The notes beneath the pieces were generated by a model that worked only from the letters and a program-made list of their open reading frames with translations, did not search any database and was not told where the DNA came from. The translations under genes were made by a program, and so were the position numbers. This document shows, piece after piece, positions 1-8,293 of a stretch of DNA of 46,353 bases. Origin of the DNA: a virus; IMG/VR virus record IMGVR_UViG_3300034522_000045, positions 1-46,353 of that record. One strand, written 5' to 3'. Position 1 is the first letter of the stretch. The number at the start of each line of letters is the position of its first letter.

Positions 1-1
1 A

Positions 2-79
2 TCCCCGGTTGTTCAGGTAGCAGTGAAGAATGCTGGTGCTGTTCACAGTGCCGATATCATCATCAATTTCAATAAATAA
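2..79 (+). CDS. Tail sheath protein, C-terminal end (partial)
   Basis: An open frame enters at the window edge and stops with TAA at 77-79, ending in HSADIIINFNK. It lies just upstream of a tube-like gene in a contractile-tail operon, where the sheath gene is expected, and the ending resembles DUF3383-type sheath proteins. Only about 25 codons are visible, so the call rests mostly on position. An RBS for the next gene (AAGGAG) directly follows the stop. Confidence 0.5.
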   Translation, partial: SPVVQVAVKNAGAVHSADIIINFNK

Positions 80-89
80 GGAGCGGTAA

Positions 90-521
90 ATGTCTCAGAT
101 TGTTATCAGTGCAGATACCGCGACCATCGTTCTGAATGGGCGAATCATCACGGATATCGCTGCGGGGGACTACGTCACGCTGACGCCATCCAATCCGCTT
201 ACAAGCCGCGCCAATAGTGCGAATAACGGCGTCACAATCTCCGGGCGTGTTGATGCCGGGGTGCATGTGATGGTGATACGTGTCCAGAAATTTTCTAACG
301 ATGATATCTGGCTTAACCAGCAGCGCAACGCCGCGATCCCCGTTGTCCTTAACGGCTCAGTTAAAGAGTCGTTCGTGCGCGACGGCGCGGCACTGAAGGA
401 AACCTACGATCTACAGGCCGGTTCTATCACCACACAACCGACGCAAACCAAAAACAACCAGGACGTTAACGCACTGATGGAATACACCATTGAGTACCGC
501 AATGTCGTGCGTAACGTATAA
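90..521 (+). CDS. Phage tail tube protein (DUF3277-like)
   Basis: A 143-residue protein with an ATG start 6 bases after AAGGAG. It is beta-rich (VISADTATIVLNGRIITDI, then GDYVTLTPSNP) and has no cysteine or membrane segment. Size and place between sheath and chaperone genes fit the inner tail tube of a contractile phage tail; the sequence resembles the DUF3277 family. It would polymerise around the tape measure and be surrounded by the sheath. The assignment is by family resemblance and gene order. Confidence 0.65.
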   Translation: MSQIVISADTATIVLNGRIITDIAAGDYVTLTPSNPLTSRANSANNGVTISGRVDAGVHVMVIRVQKFSNDDIWLNQQRNAAIPVVLNGSVKESFVRDGAALKETYDLQAGSITTQPTQTKNNQDVNALMEYTIEYRNVVRNV

Positions 522-529
522 GGCCAGAT

Positions 530-943
530 ATGTCTAAAGAACAGCAGAAAAAAGCACTCGAGATGATCAAGGCGGTCTACGATGACGGTTTTGCTGAGAT
601 TAACGGCAACCGCTACGACTTTGCAGCGATGACGCACAAAAAACGCCGCAAGGTTTTTGCCTTCTTCACAGGCATTGCCTCTGAGTTATCGCGGCAGTCT
701 CTTGAGTTTCTGGACTCAGAGCGATTCGAGGAAATTGAACGCCTGATGTTCGATTACGTTCTGTTTGACGGTGTGCAACTGTCCAAGCAGCCGGAACACT
801 TCGAATCCTACCCTGGTGATTACGTCATGCTAATCACAACAGCGCTTCAGGTTATCAGCCTGCCTTTTATGGGCGGGAGCAATATGAACTCACGTTCAGA
901 AGCTCCAGACGTTCAGAAATTTACGTTAAATCCTCGAACATAA
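530..943 (+). CDS. Tail assembly chaperone (G-like)
   Basis: A 137-residue, mostly alpha-helical, charged protein beginning MSKEQQKKALEMIKAVYDDG. It lies between the tube gene and the tape-measure gene, the position of the tail assembly chaperone in most long-tailed phages. The next frame (-1 relative to this one) is open from 820 to 1110 and overlaps the last 40 codons, the usual arrangement for a G/GT-type frameshifted pair. The product would bind the tape measure during tail assembly and be absent from the virion. Confidence 0.6.
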   Translation: MSKEQQKKALEMIKAVYDDGFAEINGNRYDFAAMTHKKRRKVFAFFTGIASELSRQSLEFLDSERFEEIERLMFDYVLFDGVQLSKQPEHFESYPGDYVMLITTALQVISLPFMGGSNMNSRSEAPDVQKFTLNPRT

Positions 944-1110
944 GCGACGACATGAGCATGTATCTGGCGCTGTCAAAGGCCGGATACGGCCCCTATCACG
1001 AACTTGTTAAATTAGACACACCAGAGCTGTTTGACATGCTTGAGTTCGAGAATATCAGCGCAGACATTCAACACCACGAGATGGAGAAGGCCCGGAATGG
1101 CGATAGTTAA
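820..1110 (+). CDS. Frameshift extension of the tail chaperone (GT-like)
   Basis: After a TGA at 817-819 this frame stays open to TAA at 1108-1110. It overlaps the chaperone gene for about 125 bases and ends 13 bases inside the tape-measure gene. An internal ATG at 952 (MSMYLALSKAGYGPYHELVK) could also start a separate 52-residue protein, but no good RBS precedes it. Reaching this frame from the chaperone needs a -1 shift; the GGGCGGG run in the overlap is a possible slip point. Both a fusion and a separate small protein remain possible. Confidence 0.5.
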   Translation, partial: LRHANHNSASGYQPAFYGREQYELTFRSSRRSEIYVKSSNISDDMSMYLALSKAGYGPYHELVKLDTPELFDMLEFENISADIQHHEMEKARNGDS

Positions 1111-2683
1111 CGAGCTTATTACCAAATTCGGTTTTATCGGTGATCTGGCGCCACAGGAAACCTTCAACGCGAATCTGAAAGCGTCCATTGGTCTGCTTGC
1201 CGGGCTTGGCGCTGCTATCGCCGGTTCGGCTGCGGGGGTTGCTGGCTGGGTGACGTCTATCAGTCAGTCCATTGATCCGATGGTCCAGTTCTCTCGGGAA
1301 ACGGGCGTAGCAATCGAGACCATTCAGACACTGGGCTATGCGGCATCCGTAAATGGCTCAAGTGTCGATGCGTTGCAGGCTTCGCTCGGTGAGATGACAA
1401 AAAGAGTGGGAGAGTTCGTTTCTACCGGAGAGGGGGAAGCTAAAGACGTTGCGGAAAGACTGGGACTTCAGTTCAAGGATATGAACGGGCAGGTAAAAAA
1501 CTCCGATGTGATATTTCGTGAACTGGCCGACAAGCTGCACGGCATGAGCCAGGCAGAGAAGTTTTCCGTTCTGGATAAGATGGGTATCGACCGTTCCATG
1601 GTTCAGTTGTTATCCATGACTGGCGAAGAAATATCTTTGTTGCAGAACAAGGCTGAGGCGCTTGGTGTCGTCACGCAAGACCAGGCAGATCAGTTCGCTG
1701 CCTATAACGATTCTCTTACCACGCTAGGGAAAGGCTTTGATGGTATCAAGTTTCAGGTTGCCGTCGGATTTGTACCGGTGCTGAAAGACCTGGTGGATGG
1801 GTTTACAGACTTTCTCATTGCTAACAAGGATCTCATCAAGAACGGTCTGGCCCATCTTGGGGAAATTATCTTCTCCGTTATGGGTATGATCCGCCGCTTC
1901 CTGCCGATTGTCGCTGCTATCACTATCGCTTTCTCTGCCTGGTGGCTTGTCACTGGCGGGCTTGCAACAGTAATGGGCGTGCTGATGTCTCCAGTAGTCC
2001 TTATCACTGCAGCAATCCTGGGCGTTATCCTTGTCATAGATGACCTGTTAACGGCTATGGAAGGCGGCCAAAGCGTTATTGCTGATTTCTTTAAAGACAC
2101 ATGGGGGATCGATATTGTCCCCGGTTTGCTGGCGATCAAAGACGCGGTCATGGTGGTGGTCGATTACATCATCGATGTATTCAAACAAGGTGTTGAGAAT
2201 ATCAAACTGCTCTTTAGCGCGCTGAGTAAGCTGGTCACAGGCGATTTTCAGGGGGCATGGGATGATGTTGTGAAATCTTTCACTGAAAGTGTTGCTCTGC
2301 TCAGAAAGCCGTTTGATGAATTTATGCAGTGGGTGATGGGATTGTTCGCAAACCTCGGTGAGACCATTAAAAACACGATCAGCAATGCTGCTTCAAATGC
2401 CTGGAATGCCACAAAGTCTTTCTTCGGGTTCGGTGAGGATGAACAGCAGCAGGGGGTAACCGGCGGCGGTAACGGTGGCATGAGTCCTGATGGTATTCCT
2501 TACGGAATGAATGCTGCCGTGGGTATCGCTGGTGGTGGTATGACAAGCAATTCAAATGTCAGCCAGCAGAACACGATTCACATCAATACATCTGATCCGG
2601 TTGTAGCCGGGAATACCGCGGCAGATAGCCTGCAACAAAATATGAAGGATGCCAACCGGTTGAGTGGCAGAGGGGGGCGTTGA
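1097..2683 (+). CDS. Tail tape-measure protein (short)
   Basis: A 528-residue protein starting MAIVNELITKFGFIGDL. I chose the ATG at 1097 because GGAGAAGG lies 6 bases upstream; a longer frame from 1031 only adds residues that overlap the chaperone extension. It has a small Gly/Ala-rich hydrophobic stretch near residues 30-55, strongly hydrophobic segments around 260-330, and a low-complexity Gly-rich tail near 450-500, typical of tape-measure proteins. The length is small and, if tape-measure scaling holds, predicts a short tail. The stop overlaps the next start (TGATG). Confidence 0.8.
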   Translation: MAIVNELITKFGFIGDLAPQETFNANLKASIGLLAGLGAAIAGSAAGVAGWVTSISQSIDPMVQFSRETGVAIETIQTLGYAASVNGSSVDALQASLGEMTKRVGEFVSTGEGEAKDVAERLGLQFKDMNGQVKNSDVIFRELADKLHGMSQAEKFSVLDKMGIDRSMVQLLSMTGEEISLLQNKAEALGVVTQDQADQFAAYNDSLTTLGKGFDGIKFQVAVGFVPVLKDLVDGFTDFLIANKDLIKNGLAHLGEIIFSVMGMIRRFLPIVAAITIAFSAWWLVTGGLATVMGVLMSPVVLITAAILGVILVIDDLLTAMEGGQSVIADFFKDTWGIDIVPGLLAIKDAVMVVVDYIIDVFKQGVENIKLLFSALSKLVTGDFQGAWDDVVKSFTESVALLRKPFDEFMQWVMGLFANLGETIKNTISNAASNAWNATKSFFGFGEDEQQQGVTGGGNGGMSPDGIPYGMNAAVGIAGGGMTSNSNVSQQNTIHINTSDPVVAGNTAADSLQQNMKDANRLSGRGGR

Positions 2684-3498
2684 TGGGAATTTTTGACGGC
2701 CTCATGCAGGCGCAATCCTCGGGTAAAGATACGGTTAAAAAGGTAGGGATCGGCGGGTTCTCAATGTTTGCCCGAGTGAGTGACGCTACTGAATACCCCT
2801 CTCAGGTTCCGGTAGACGTGCTGGAGGACGGCAGTAACGCATCTGACGATATCATCAATGGCCCACTGACGATAAAAATCAACGGTGTTGTGGCCGATAT
2901 CTATGTCGATGCAAAACCAAACTCTTCTTTTAGCCTGATGCCCGATTATTCAAAGTATGGCGAGGTGCTGGAGTACATCCCCTCGAAGACGCAGCAACAG
3001 TTGCAGAAAATGAATGAGATTGCCGACCGTGCAGAGCAGGCCGTCTTAAAGGCAAAACGCCTGGTTGATAAAGGGGCTGATCTGTTTGGGCTGGTGGGCA
3101 ATCCGTCTACTGGTGGCGCAAAAGGTATCAGAGAGCAGTTCCTCGACTTCATTGAGGCTGTTTACCATGGCAAGCAGCTTATTTCCGTGGAGGTGGATTA
3201 TCGCACCCATGAAAATATGGCATTAAGCGGCCTGATCATCAGCACTGACAATCAGACGATGGAAACTAAGTTTGAGGCCAGTTTTACAAAAATCACCTTC
3301 ACGCAACTAACTACTACACCGATAGAGCAGCACTTCAAATCACCGTCGGCAGTCGCTAAATCAAAAACGGCGGGCGTTGCAAATAAGGGGGCGCAGACTC
3401 CGGCAGATAATTCGAAGACTGGCAAAAGCGAAAAATCAGCATTGGGGGCCACCATTGATGGAGCCAAATATGTTGGGCAAGCATTATTCGGTAAATAA
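2683..3498 (+). CDS. Baseplate/tail protein of unknown family
   Basis: A 271-residue protein starting MGIFDGLMQAQSSGKDTVKK at ATG 2683, overlapping the tape-measure stop, with a purine-rich RBS (AGGGGGG). The first part resembles beta-sheet tail proteins; a helical segment around residues 105-145 (QQQLQKMNEIADRAEQAVL) may form a coiled coil; the last 50 residues are Ser/Lys-rich and probably disordered. By position after the tape measure it is probably a baseplate-proximal or tail-completion protein. I cannot name a family. Confidence 0.55.
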   Translation: MGIFDGLMQAQSSGKDTVKKVGIGGFSMFARVSDATEYPSQVPVDVLEDGSNASDDIINGPLTIKINGVVADIYVDAKPNSSFSLMPDYSKYGEVLEYIPSKTQQQLQKMNEIADRAEQAVLKAKRLVDKGADLFGLVGNPSTGGAKGIREQFLDFIEAVYHGKQLISVEVDYRTHENMALSGLIISTDNQTMETKFEASFTKITFTQLTTTPIEQHFKSPSAVAKSKTAGVANKGAQTPADNSKTGKSEKSALGATIDGAKYVGQALFGK

Positions 3499-3500
3499 AT

Positions 3501-3836
3501 ATGGATAAGATAACCAACATCACTGACGAGCCTATTCAGCGGCATGTTCTGATTTTTGACCGTGGTGAGGCCGTGATCACTATGCGTTACCTGCCCACGG
3601 TAGAAATGTGGAAAATGCGCGTTGAGTACAACGGTGATTACATCGACGGCGTGAAGCTGTCCCTCGGGACTCTACATTTTCGGCACAAGAACTGGCCTTT
3701 CGATATTGCGTTACTTTGCGCTGACAATTCCGGCATTGACCCATATCGGGCTGACGACTTCGCCAGTGGTCGCATCGAAATGTATCTGGTCACGCCGGAA
3801 GAGATGATTGATATTCGCGGGGGAGACGTGCCGTGA
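3501..3836 (+). CDS. Small baseplate-region protein, unknown
   Basis: A 111-residue protein that starts 2 bases after the preceding stop and overlaps the next gene at GTGATG. It has a beta-rich sequence (RHVLIFDRGEAVITMRYLPTV) with several aromatic residues. Genes of this size between tape measure and hub often encode tail-terminator, LysM-like or hub-adaptor proteins, but no motif allows a choice. Function is inferred only from the operon. Confidence 0.5.
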   Translation: MDKITNITDEPIQRHVLIFDRGEAVITMRYLPTVEMWKMRVEYNGDYIDGVKLSLGTLHFRHKNWPFDIALLCADNSGIDPYRADDFASGRIEMYLVTPEEMIDIRGGDVP

Positions 3837-4780
3837 TGGATACTTTTTACCGTGACTATCGGCTGACGGTGGGGATCGGCAATCAAGCAGTGATTATCGA
3901 GCCACCGATCACCGTGTCATTCAAGGCGCTGGAAACCGTGGACAAGAAGTCACTCGGCAAGCTGAGTGTGTCCATCAACGGGCTAAAGCCTTCCACGCGT
4001 CTGCAATTGCTCAAGTCCGAAGATGAAGAGAAGTATATCCCCGTCCGTCTTGAAGTGGGTTATAACGGAAAGCTGCGGCAGGTGTTTCAGGGTTCGGTTA
4101 AAAGCGGAGCAGTAAAACGAGAGGGTGCTATCCACATAGTCAGCCTGGAATGTGAAGATGGCGGTCACGACTATATCAATTCCTTCACATCGCGCACGGT
4201 GCGCGGTAAGGATCAGGTTGTCGATTCCGTTTTACAGGACATGCCAAACACGAAAAAAGGCTCTGTGACCAAGCAACAGGCGCTTATCAGGCCGAAGGTT
4301 CTGGTAGGTAGCTCCAGTAAAATTCTTACCGATACCCTTGCGCCTGACGAGTCTTTTTTCATCAAAGATGAGCGCGTTCACATCCTCAAGGCTAATGAGG
4401 TTACATCGGGTAACATTCCAGTCGTGAATGCGCGAAGCGGTCTGCTAAACACCCCGCAAGCCACGAAGATTAGCGCACAGGATGACGGCGGTAAGAAGGG
4501 TAAAACGCCAACCAATGAACCTGATACCGATCCGGCGGGCAAAAAAGACTCCGATTCGAGCACTTTAGCCAAGTCATCGAAAGGGCAAATAGTATTCGAC
4601 ACGAAACTGAATCCTACGCTGGTGATCGGTGGGCTTTGTGCTGTTGAAAGTGTAACGAACCCCGTGTTAAACGGGGTTTATAAGATATACCAGATTGAAA
4701 CGAGTGGGCAGAGCAACGGGGCTGCCTGGTATCAGAAGGTAGTGTGTCAACCTGCCGGAAATTACTCAGTTGTTAGCTGA
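3836..4780 (+). CDS. Baseplate hub protein (gp27/GpD-like)
   Basis: A 314-residue protein (MDTFYRDYRLTVGIGNQAVI). Two starts are possible, GTG 3833 and ATG 3836; the ATG has GGGGGAG at a better distance. The beta-barrel-like N-terminal half followed by a Lys/Asp/Ser-rich linker near residues 215-250 and a short C-terminal beta domain resembles hub proteins that join the tail tube to the spike. It precedes the spike gene (after an inserted cargo gene), which supports this. Its last 15 bases overlap the end of the convergent DUF4236 gene. Confidence 0.6.
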   Translation: MDTFYRDYRLTVGIGNQAVIIEPPITVSFKALETVDKKSLGKLSVSINGLKPSTRLQLLKSEDEEKYIPVRLEVGYNGKLRQVFQGSVKSGAVKREGAIHIVSLECEDGGHDYINSFTSRTVRGKDQVVDSVLQDMPNTKKGSVTKQQALIRPKVLVGSSSKILTDTLAPDESFFIKDERVHILKANEVTSGNIPVVNARSGLLNTPQATKISAQDDGGKKGKTPTNEPDTDPAGKKDSDSSTLAKSSKGQIVFDTKLNPTLVIGGLCAVESVTNPVLNGVYKIYQIETSGQSNGAAWYQKVVCQPAGNYSVVS

Positions 4781-5299
4781 AGATTTTACTTCTTGCGTTA
4801 CGTTGGAATTGGTTTTTTCTGATGGATGGCGATCTGAAAGCCAGCCAAGAGCAAAAATAATGACTGCGAGAATAAAAATCTTCTCGCCTATTGAAAACTT
4901 CACCTTACCACCGGCACTTTTGAATGCCTTTTTCTCCTCGGTTGATAGTTTTCTGAATTGCTTATGTGTTAACACCATGACCAAAGGGCGAGGTGGTTGA
5001 GTATCATCCTGAACATCCTCTAATAACGTTGACTCCGAAAAGAAATCAAGCCGCTCTGGAGCTTGTTCCGCTAGGCTCTCAGCGTGTTTTCCTGTGGAGT
5101 TCTTTTGACCCGCGAGCAAGTTTCCACTCGTGTAAGACAAACCGGTACCGGGAATGCCTGCGGTTGCCTTTACCCCTTTTTTACCAACGTTCATGGTAGC
5201 ACCAGCCTTACCAATTGAAGCGCTAGTTATGCCTGTTTTACCTATGTTTATATGAATGCCTGGTGCAATTTTGATGCGCTGTCTGAATTTGAATCCCAT
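4766..5299 (-). CDS. DUF4236-domain cargo protein
   Basis: A 177-residue protein whose first 70 residues (GFKFRQRIKIAPGIHINIGKT, repeated IGKTG/IGKAG/VGKKG/IPGTG units) match DUF4236. A hydrophobic segment near residues 140-157 (IFILAVIIFALGWL) suggests a membrane anchor near the C-terminus. ATG is preceded by AAGGAG. It is transcribed against the surrounding tail operon and separates hub from spike genes, the pattern of a cargo gene (moron) added to a phage. The family has no established biochemical role that I know of; host-membrane or superinfection effects are conceivable. Confidence 0.75.
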   Translation of the reverse strand: MGFKFRQRIKIAPGIHINIGKTGITSASIGKAGATMNVGKKGVKATAGIPGTGLSYTSGNLLAGQKNSTGKHAESLAEQAPERLDFFSESTLLEDVQDDTQPPRPLVMVLTHKQFRKLSTEEKKAFKSAGGKVKFSIGEKIFILAVIIFALGWLSDRHPSEKTNSNVTQEVKSSANN

Positions 5300-5414
5300 G
5301 AGTGACTCTCCTTAGTATTAAACGCTGGCGCGGGTTCGCTCTACGGCGATTAGTATGAGTATTTATCTAGCCATCCATTGAACCCACTCCAGCTGATTTT
5401 TATGGGCCTAATTT

Positions 5415-6032
5415 ATGATCGAAGAACTTCACGACACTATCGGCCTGGGTGTTGAATTCGCTCTGGCCGATGTTCACACCATTGTTGTCGCAAAAATAAC
5501 GTCTGTAAATGACAAAACAATCAGTTGCATTCCCGTTATCAATCGGGTTGTGAAAGGGAGCAGCAAGCAACTCCCAGAGTTCATTGAAGTCCCCCCGGTA
5601 ATTTTGCAAGGCGGTGATAGTTATATCGCCGAACCAATTGCGGCTGGTGACTATTGCCTCGTCCTTATCTCTGAGCGTTGTTATGACGCCTGGTATGCGG
5701 GTAGCGACTTTGTTTCACCACTTGAAATGCGTATGCACGATTATTCAGATGGCTTCGCTCTGTGTGGAGTTAATCCACAGGCTACCGCGATCGCTATCCC
5801 TAAGAATAACAGGATGATGAAGGGGGATACTGACCATGAGGGTGATTTAAACCTCACAGGAAATATTACCCAGAAAGAGGGTAAGACGACTCTGGAAGAA
5901 TGCGATGTTCTAAATATACTCCAATATTCACAGGTAAAGACAGGCGGTAAGTCTGGGGTGTCTGGTTCATTTCGAAGCGATGACGGGAAAACAATCACAG
6001 TTACCAACGGTATTGTCACGGAGATCTCATGA
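5415..6032 (+). CDS. Membrane-puncturing spike protein (Gp138-like)
   Basis: A 205-residue protein with an OB-fold-like N-terminal half (VHTIVVAKITSVNDKTISCIPVINRV) and a beta-repeat C-terminal part (GDLNLTGNITQKEGKTTLEEC) typical of Gp138-type spikes, which sit at the tip of the contractile tail. The start at ATG 5415 has no clear RBS; the reverse-strand cargo gene is inserted just upstream and may have displaced the original one. The stop overlaps the next start (ATGA). Confidence 0.75.
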   Translation: MIEELHDTIGLGVEFALADVHTIVVAKITSVNDKTISCIPVINRVVKGSSKQLPEFIEVPPVILQGGDSYIAEPIAAGDYCLVLISERCYDAWYAGSDFVSPLEMRMHDYSDGFALCGVNPQATAIAIPKNNRMMKGDTDHEGDLNLTGNITQKEGKTTLEECDVLNILQYSQVKTGGKSGVSGSFRSDDGKTITVTNGIVTEIS

Positions 6033-6409
6033 TTGTTTCAGCACTTGATAAAAATGACGACTGGGGATTTGGGCGCGGGAAGGCAAACTATATAACCGGC
6101 GGTGCTGCTATCGCGCAGAAAGCCAAATGCCGGATCCGCTCGTTCAAAAACGATAATCCTCTCAACATGGATGACAACATCGACTGGCTTTACCTGTTAT
6201 CAGAGAAAAACACCGAGCAGGAGATTCTGCGGGAGATAGAGCGCGTGACGCTGGCGACGGATGGGGTTATGCGCATTACCGCTCTGGCGATGGAGGTCAA
6301 TAAGGCCACCCGGTCACAAAAAGTCGAACTCAGCATTGAGACCGTCTATGACCAGCAGACGATCACCTTCCCGGTCAACGGAGCGTTGAAGAATGGCACT
6401 ACAGTTTAG
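6029..6409 (+). CDS. Baseplate wedge protein (gp25/W-like)
   Basis: A 126-residue protein lying between spike and baseplate J genes, the place of the gp25/W-type wedge component. It has a helical segment with SEKNTEQEILREIERVTLA and ends with a beta strand pair (ELSIETVYDQQTITFPV). Length and position fit; sequence similarity to gp25 is not evident by eye. It overlaps the preceding gene by 4 bases and the following one by 17, implying translational coupling. Confidence 0.55.
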   Translation: MIVSALDKNDDWGFGRGKANYITGGAAIAQKAKCRIRSFKNDNPLNMDDNIDWLYLLSEKNTEQEILREIERVTLATDGVMRITALAMEVNKATRSQKVELSIETVYDQQTITFPVNGALKNGTTV

Positions 6410-7574
6410 CGACAACGGCCTTGAGACAAGCACTCTCCGGGAGTTATTTCAGGAACTGAGCGACGGATATAAGGGAATTTATGGTCAGGATATCGATTTA
6501 GACCAGGAATCTCCCGACGGTCAACGCGTGGCAATCGAAGCTCAGGCTCGGGCAGATATTGAAGCCGCGCTGCAATGGCTTTATTCCCAAATGGACCCCG
6601 ATTTTAATACTGGTGATATGCAGCAGATTATCGCCAAACTTCACGGGCTTTTCCTTCGCCCTGGCTCCCGGTCTCAGCGAGACCTTAAAGTCACAACAGA
6701 CAGGCCGGTGCTTCTCTATAGCGGGTACAAGATACGGGACCAGGCAAATCAGGTCTGGGCTATCCGACAGGACGTGACCGTTCCGGCGGGCGTCACAACA
6801 GCCACCTTTTTTGCTCAAAACTTTGGGAAAGTTACTGGGCTTGTGAACGACACCTTCACTCAACTCACACCAGAACCAGGGATTGTGAGCATTATCTCTG
6901 ATTCCGCGGTTGTGGTCGGTCGGGATGAGGAAACGCCTGAAGAATTCAGGCAACGCCGGAACCGGTCACTTGAGAACCCTGCAACAGGTAGCACTGGTGC
7001 GGTTTTCGCTAAAGTTGCCCAACTGTCAGGCGTAATTGATCTAAATATCGGTGAGAACGATACGAAAATCGATGATCAAACAACGGGTATTCCTGCGAAT
7101 TCTATATGGCTTGTCGTGGAAGGTGGTGCGATCTCAGAAATAGTGGAGGTCATGGTCAAACAAAAAGGCGGTGGTACGGGAACGAAAGGCAGCATAACCG
7201 GGCGCTACACCGAAACCCTGATTCGGCCTAACGGTACTTCATTTCTTATAGCCCATGAACTTCAGCTTGATCGGCCTATCTACAAGCCGCTTCATATCAG
7301 ACTAACTGCTCGCCGGAAAATACAAAACGAACCTATAGATATCGATACTCTCAAAAAATCGCTTGTATCACGCACGATGCATATCGGTGAGTCTGTGGAC
7401 GCCAACGAATTTTATGAGAATGGCTATGGTGTCGGACGGGTGAATTTCGTGCTGACTAATTTGCAAATTAGCAGCAATGGAGTCGATTACACCGATGCTG
7501 AGTTATCACCGGGCTTTCAGGGGAAGTTCACCTTGAGTGTGGAAAATATAGACGTTAATGAGGTGCTCCAGTGA
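6393..7574 (+). CDS. Baseplate J-like protein
   Basis: A 393-residue protein with the central signature GRDEETPEEFRQRRNRSL (about residues 179-196) that marks the baseplate J / gp47 family, followed by the SGVIDLNIGEND segment also typical of the family. This wedge component helps trigger sheath contraction. It starts inside the previous gene and overlaps the DUF2612 gene by 4 bases. A second, unrelated J gene lies at 11939-12847, which indicates two tail systems in this window. Confidence 0.85.
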   Translation: MALQFSDNGLETSTLRELFQELSDGYKGIYGQDIDLDQESPDGQRVAIEAQARADIEAALQWLYSQMDPDFNTGDMQQIIAKLHGLFLRPGSRSQRDLKVTTDRPVLLYSGYKIRDQANQVWAIRQDVTVPAGVTTATFFAQNFGKVTGLVNDTFTQLTPEPGIVSIISDSAVVVGRDEETPEEFRQRRNRSLENPATGSTGAVFAKVAQLSGVIDLNIGENDTKIDDQTTGIPANSIWLVVEGGAISEIVEVMVKQKGGGTGTKGSITGRYTETLIRPNGTSFLIAHELQLDRPIYKPLHIRLTARRKIQNEPIDIDTLKKSLVSRTMHIGESVDANEFYENGYGVGRVNFVLTNLQISSNGVDYTDAELSPGFQGKFTLSVENIDVNEVLQ

Positions 7575-8293
7575 ATGACGACATCATTAACCGCTATACG
7601 CTAATGCTGATTAAGCAGTACTGGGAAAAGAAAAAGGCAAGGTCAGAGATACAGGCCATGCTCCGGCACTGGCAAATCATCGCCGATTTTATTCGTAACC
7701 CAGATAACTTTGATCTCGATCGGGTTACCGGATACAGGCTCGATGTGATTGGCCGGATAGTTGGACTTCCCCGCAGCGTGCCTGCTGTTATTGCCCGTGT
7801 ATTTTTCGGGTTTGACGGACATCTGAATACCGCAGGCTTCGACAGTAAATCTAATGCGGCGTATGTCGGCGCACCTTTCTACGGCAAGTTTTCGCCGGCA
7901 TATGGTGACTATCAACTGGCTGACAATGAGTATCGCAGGTTCCTTCGGGTCAAAATTGCGCGAAACGCCGCAGGTGCAACGATAGCGTCAGACGATCGAG
8001 TCAGCCTGCAGGATGTTATACAGACGGCATTCAACGGCGAAGCTTACGTGACCGACAGAAAAGACATGACGCTTGCGCTGAACGTTTCGCCGCGGGTATC
8101 AGTTGAAGAGTTACGCCTGATTGTGAAGCTTGGCCTGCTGCCGAAACCTGCGGGCGTTCGATACGATTATTTTTATCAGGTGACTCCTGGTCTGACATTC
8201 GGTTTCTCGCGAAACCCTTCGGCCAGAGGATTCGCCAGCAAGTTTAATACCGCCTACCAGGGCGGTTTTTTTTCGAGGAAAATCCATGTCTAA
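7571..8293 (+). CDS. Baseplate protein, DUF2612 family
   Basis: A 240-residue protein beginning MNDDIINRYTLMLIKQYWEK and containing the DUF2612 features RLDVIGRIVGLPR (about residues 52-64) and a C-terminal FGFSRNPSARGF segment. The family follows baseplate J in this phage type and is thought to connect baseplate and fibre, like gpI in P2. The end of the coding region contains a terminator-like hairpin with eight T residues (8250-8273), and the gene overlaps the fibre gene by 8 bases. Confidence 0.8.
   Translation: MNDDIINRYTLMLIKQYWEKKKARSEIQAMLRHWQIIADFIRNPDNFDLDRVTGYRLDVIGRIVGLPRSVPAVIARVFFGFDGHLNTAGFDSKSNAAYVGAPFYGKFSPAYGDYQLADNEYRRFLRVKIARNAAGATIASDDRVSLQDVIQTAFNGEAYVTDRKDMTLALNVSPRVSVEELRLIVKLGLLPKPAGVRYDYFYQVTPGLTFGFSRNPSARGFASKFNTAYQGGFFSRKIHV
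8250..8273 (+). terminator. Terminator-like hairpin inside the end of the DUF2612 gene
   Basis: CCGCC (8250-8254), a 6-base loop and GGCGG (8261-8265) are followed by eight T (8266-8273). This is the form of a weak intrinsic terminator, but it is inside codons of the DUF2612 gene and 12 bases before the fibre ATG. It could lower fibre-gene transcription relative to the baseplate genes. The fibre RBS (GAGGAAAA) lies just behind the T tract. Confidence 0.55.
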
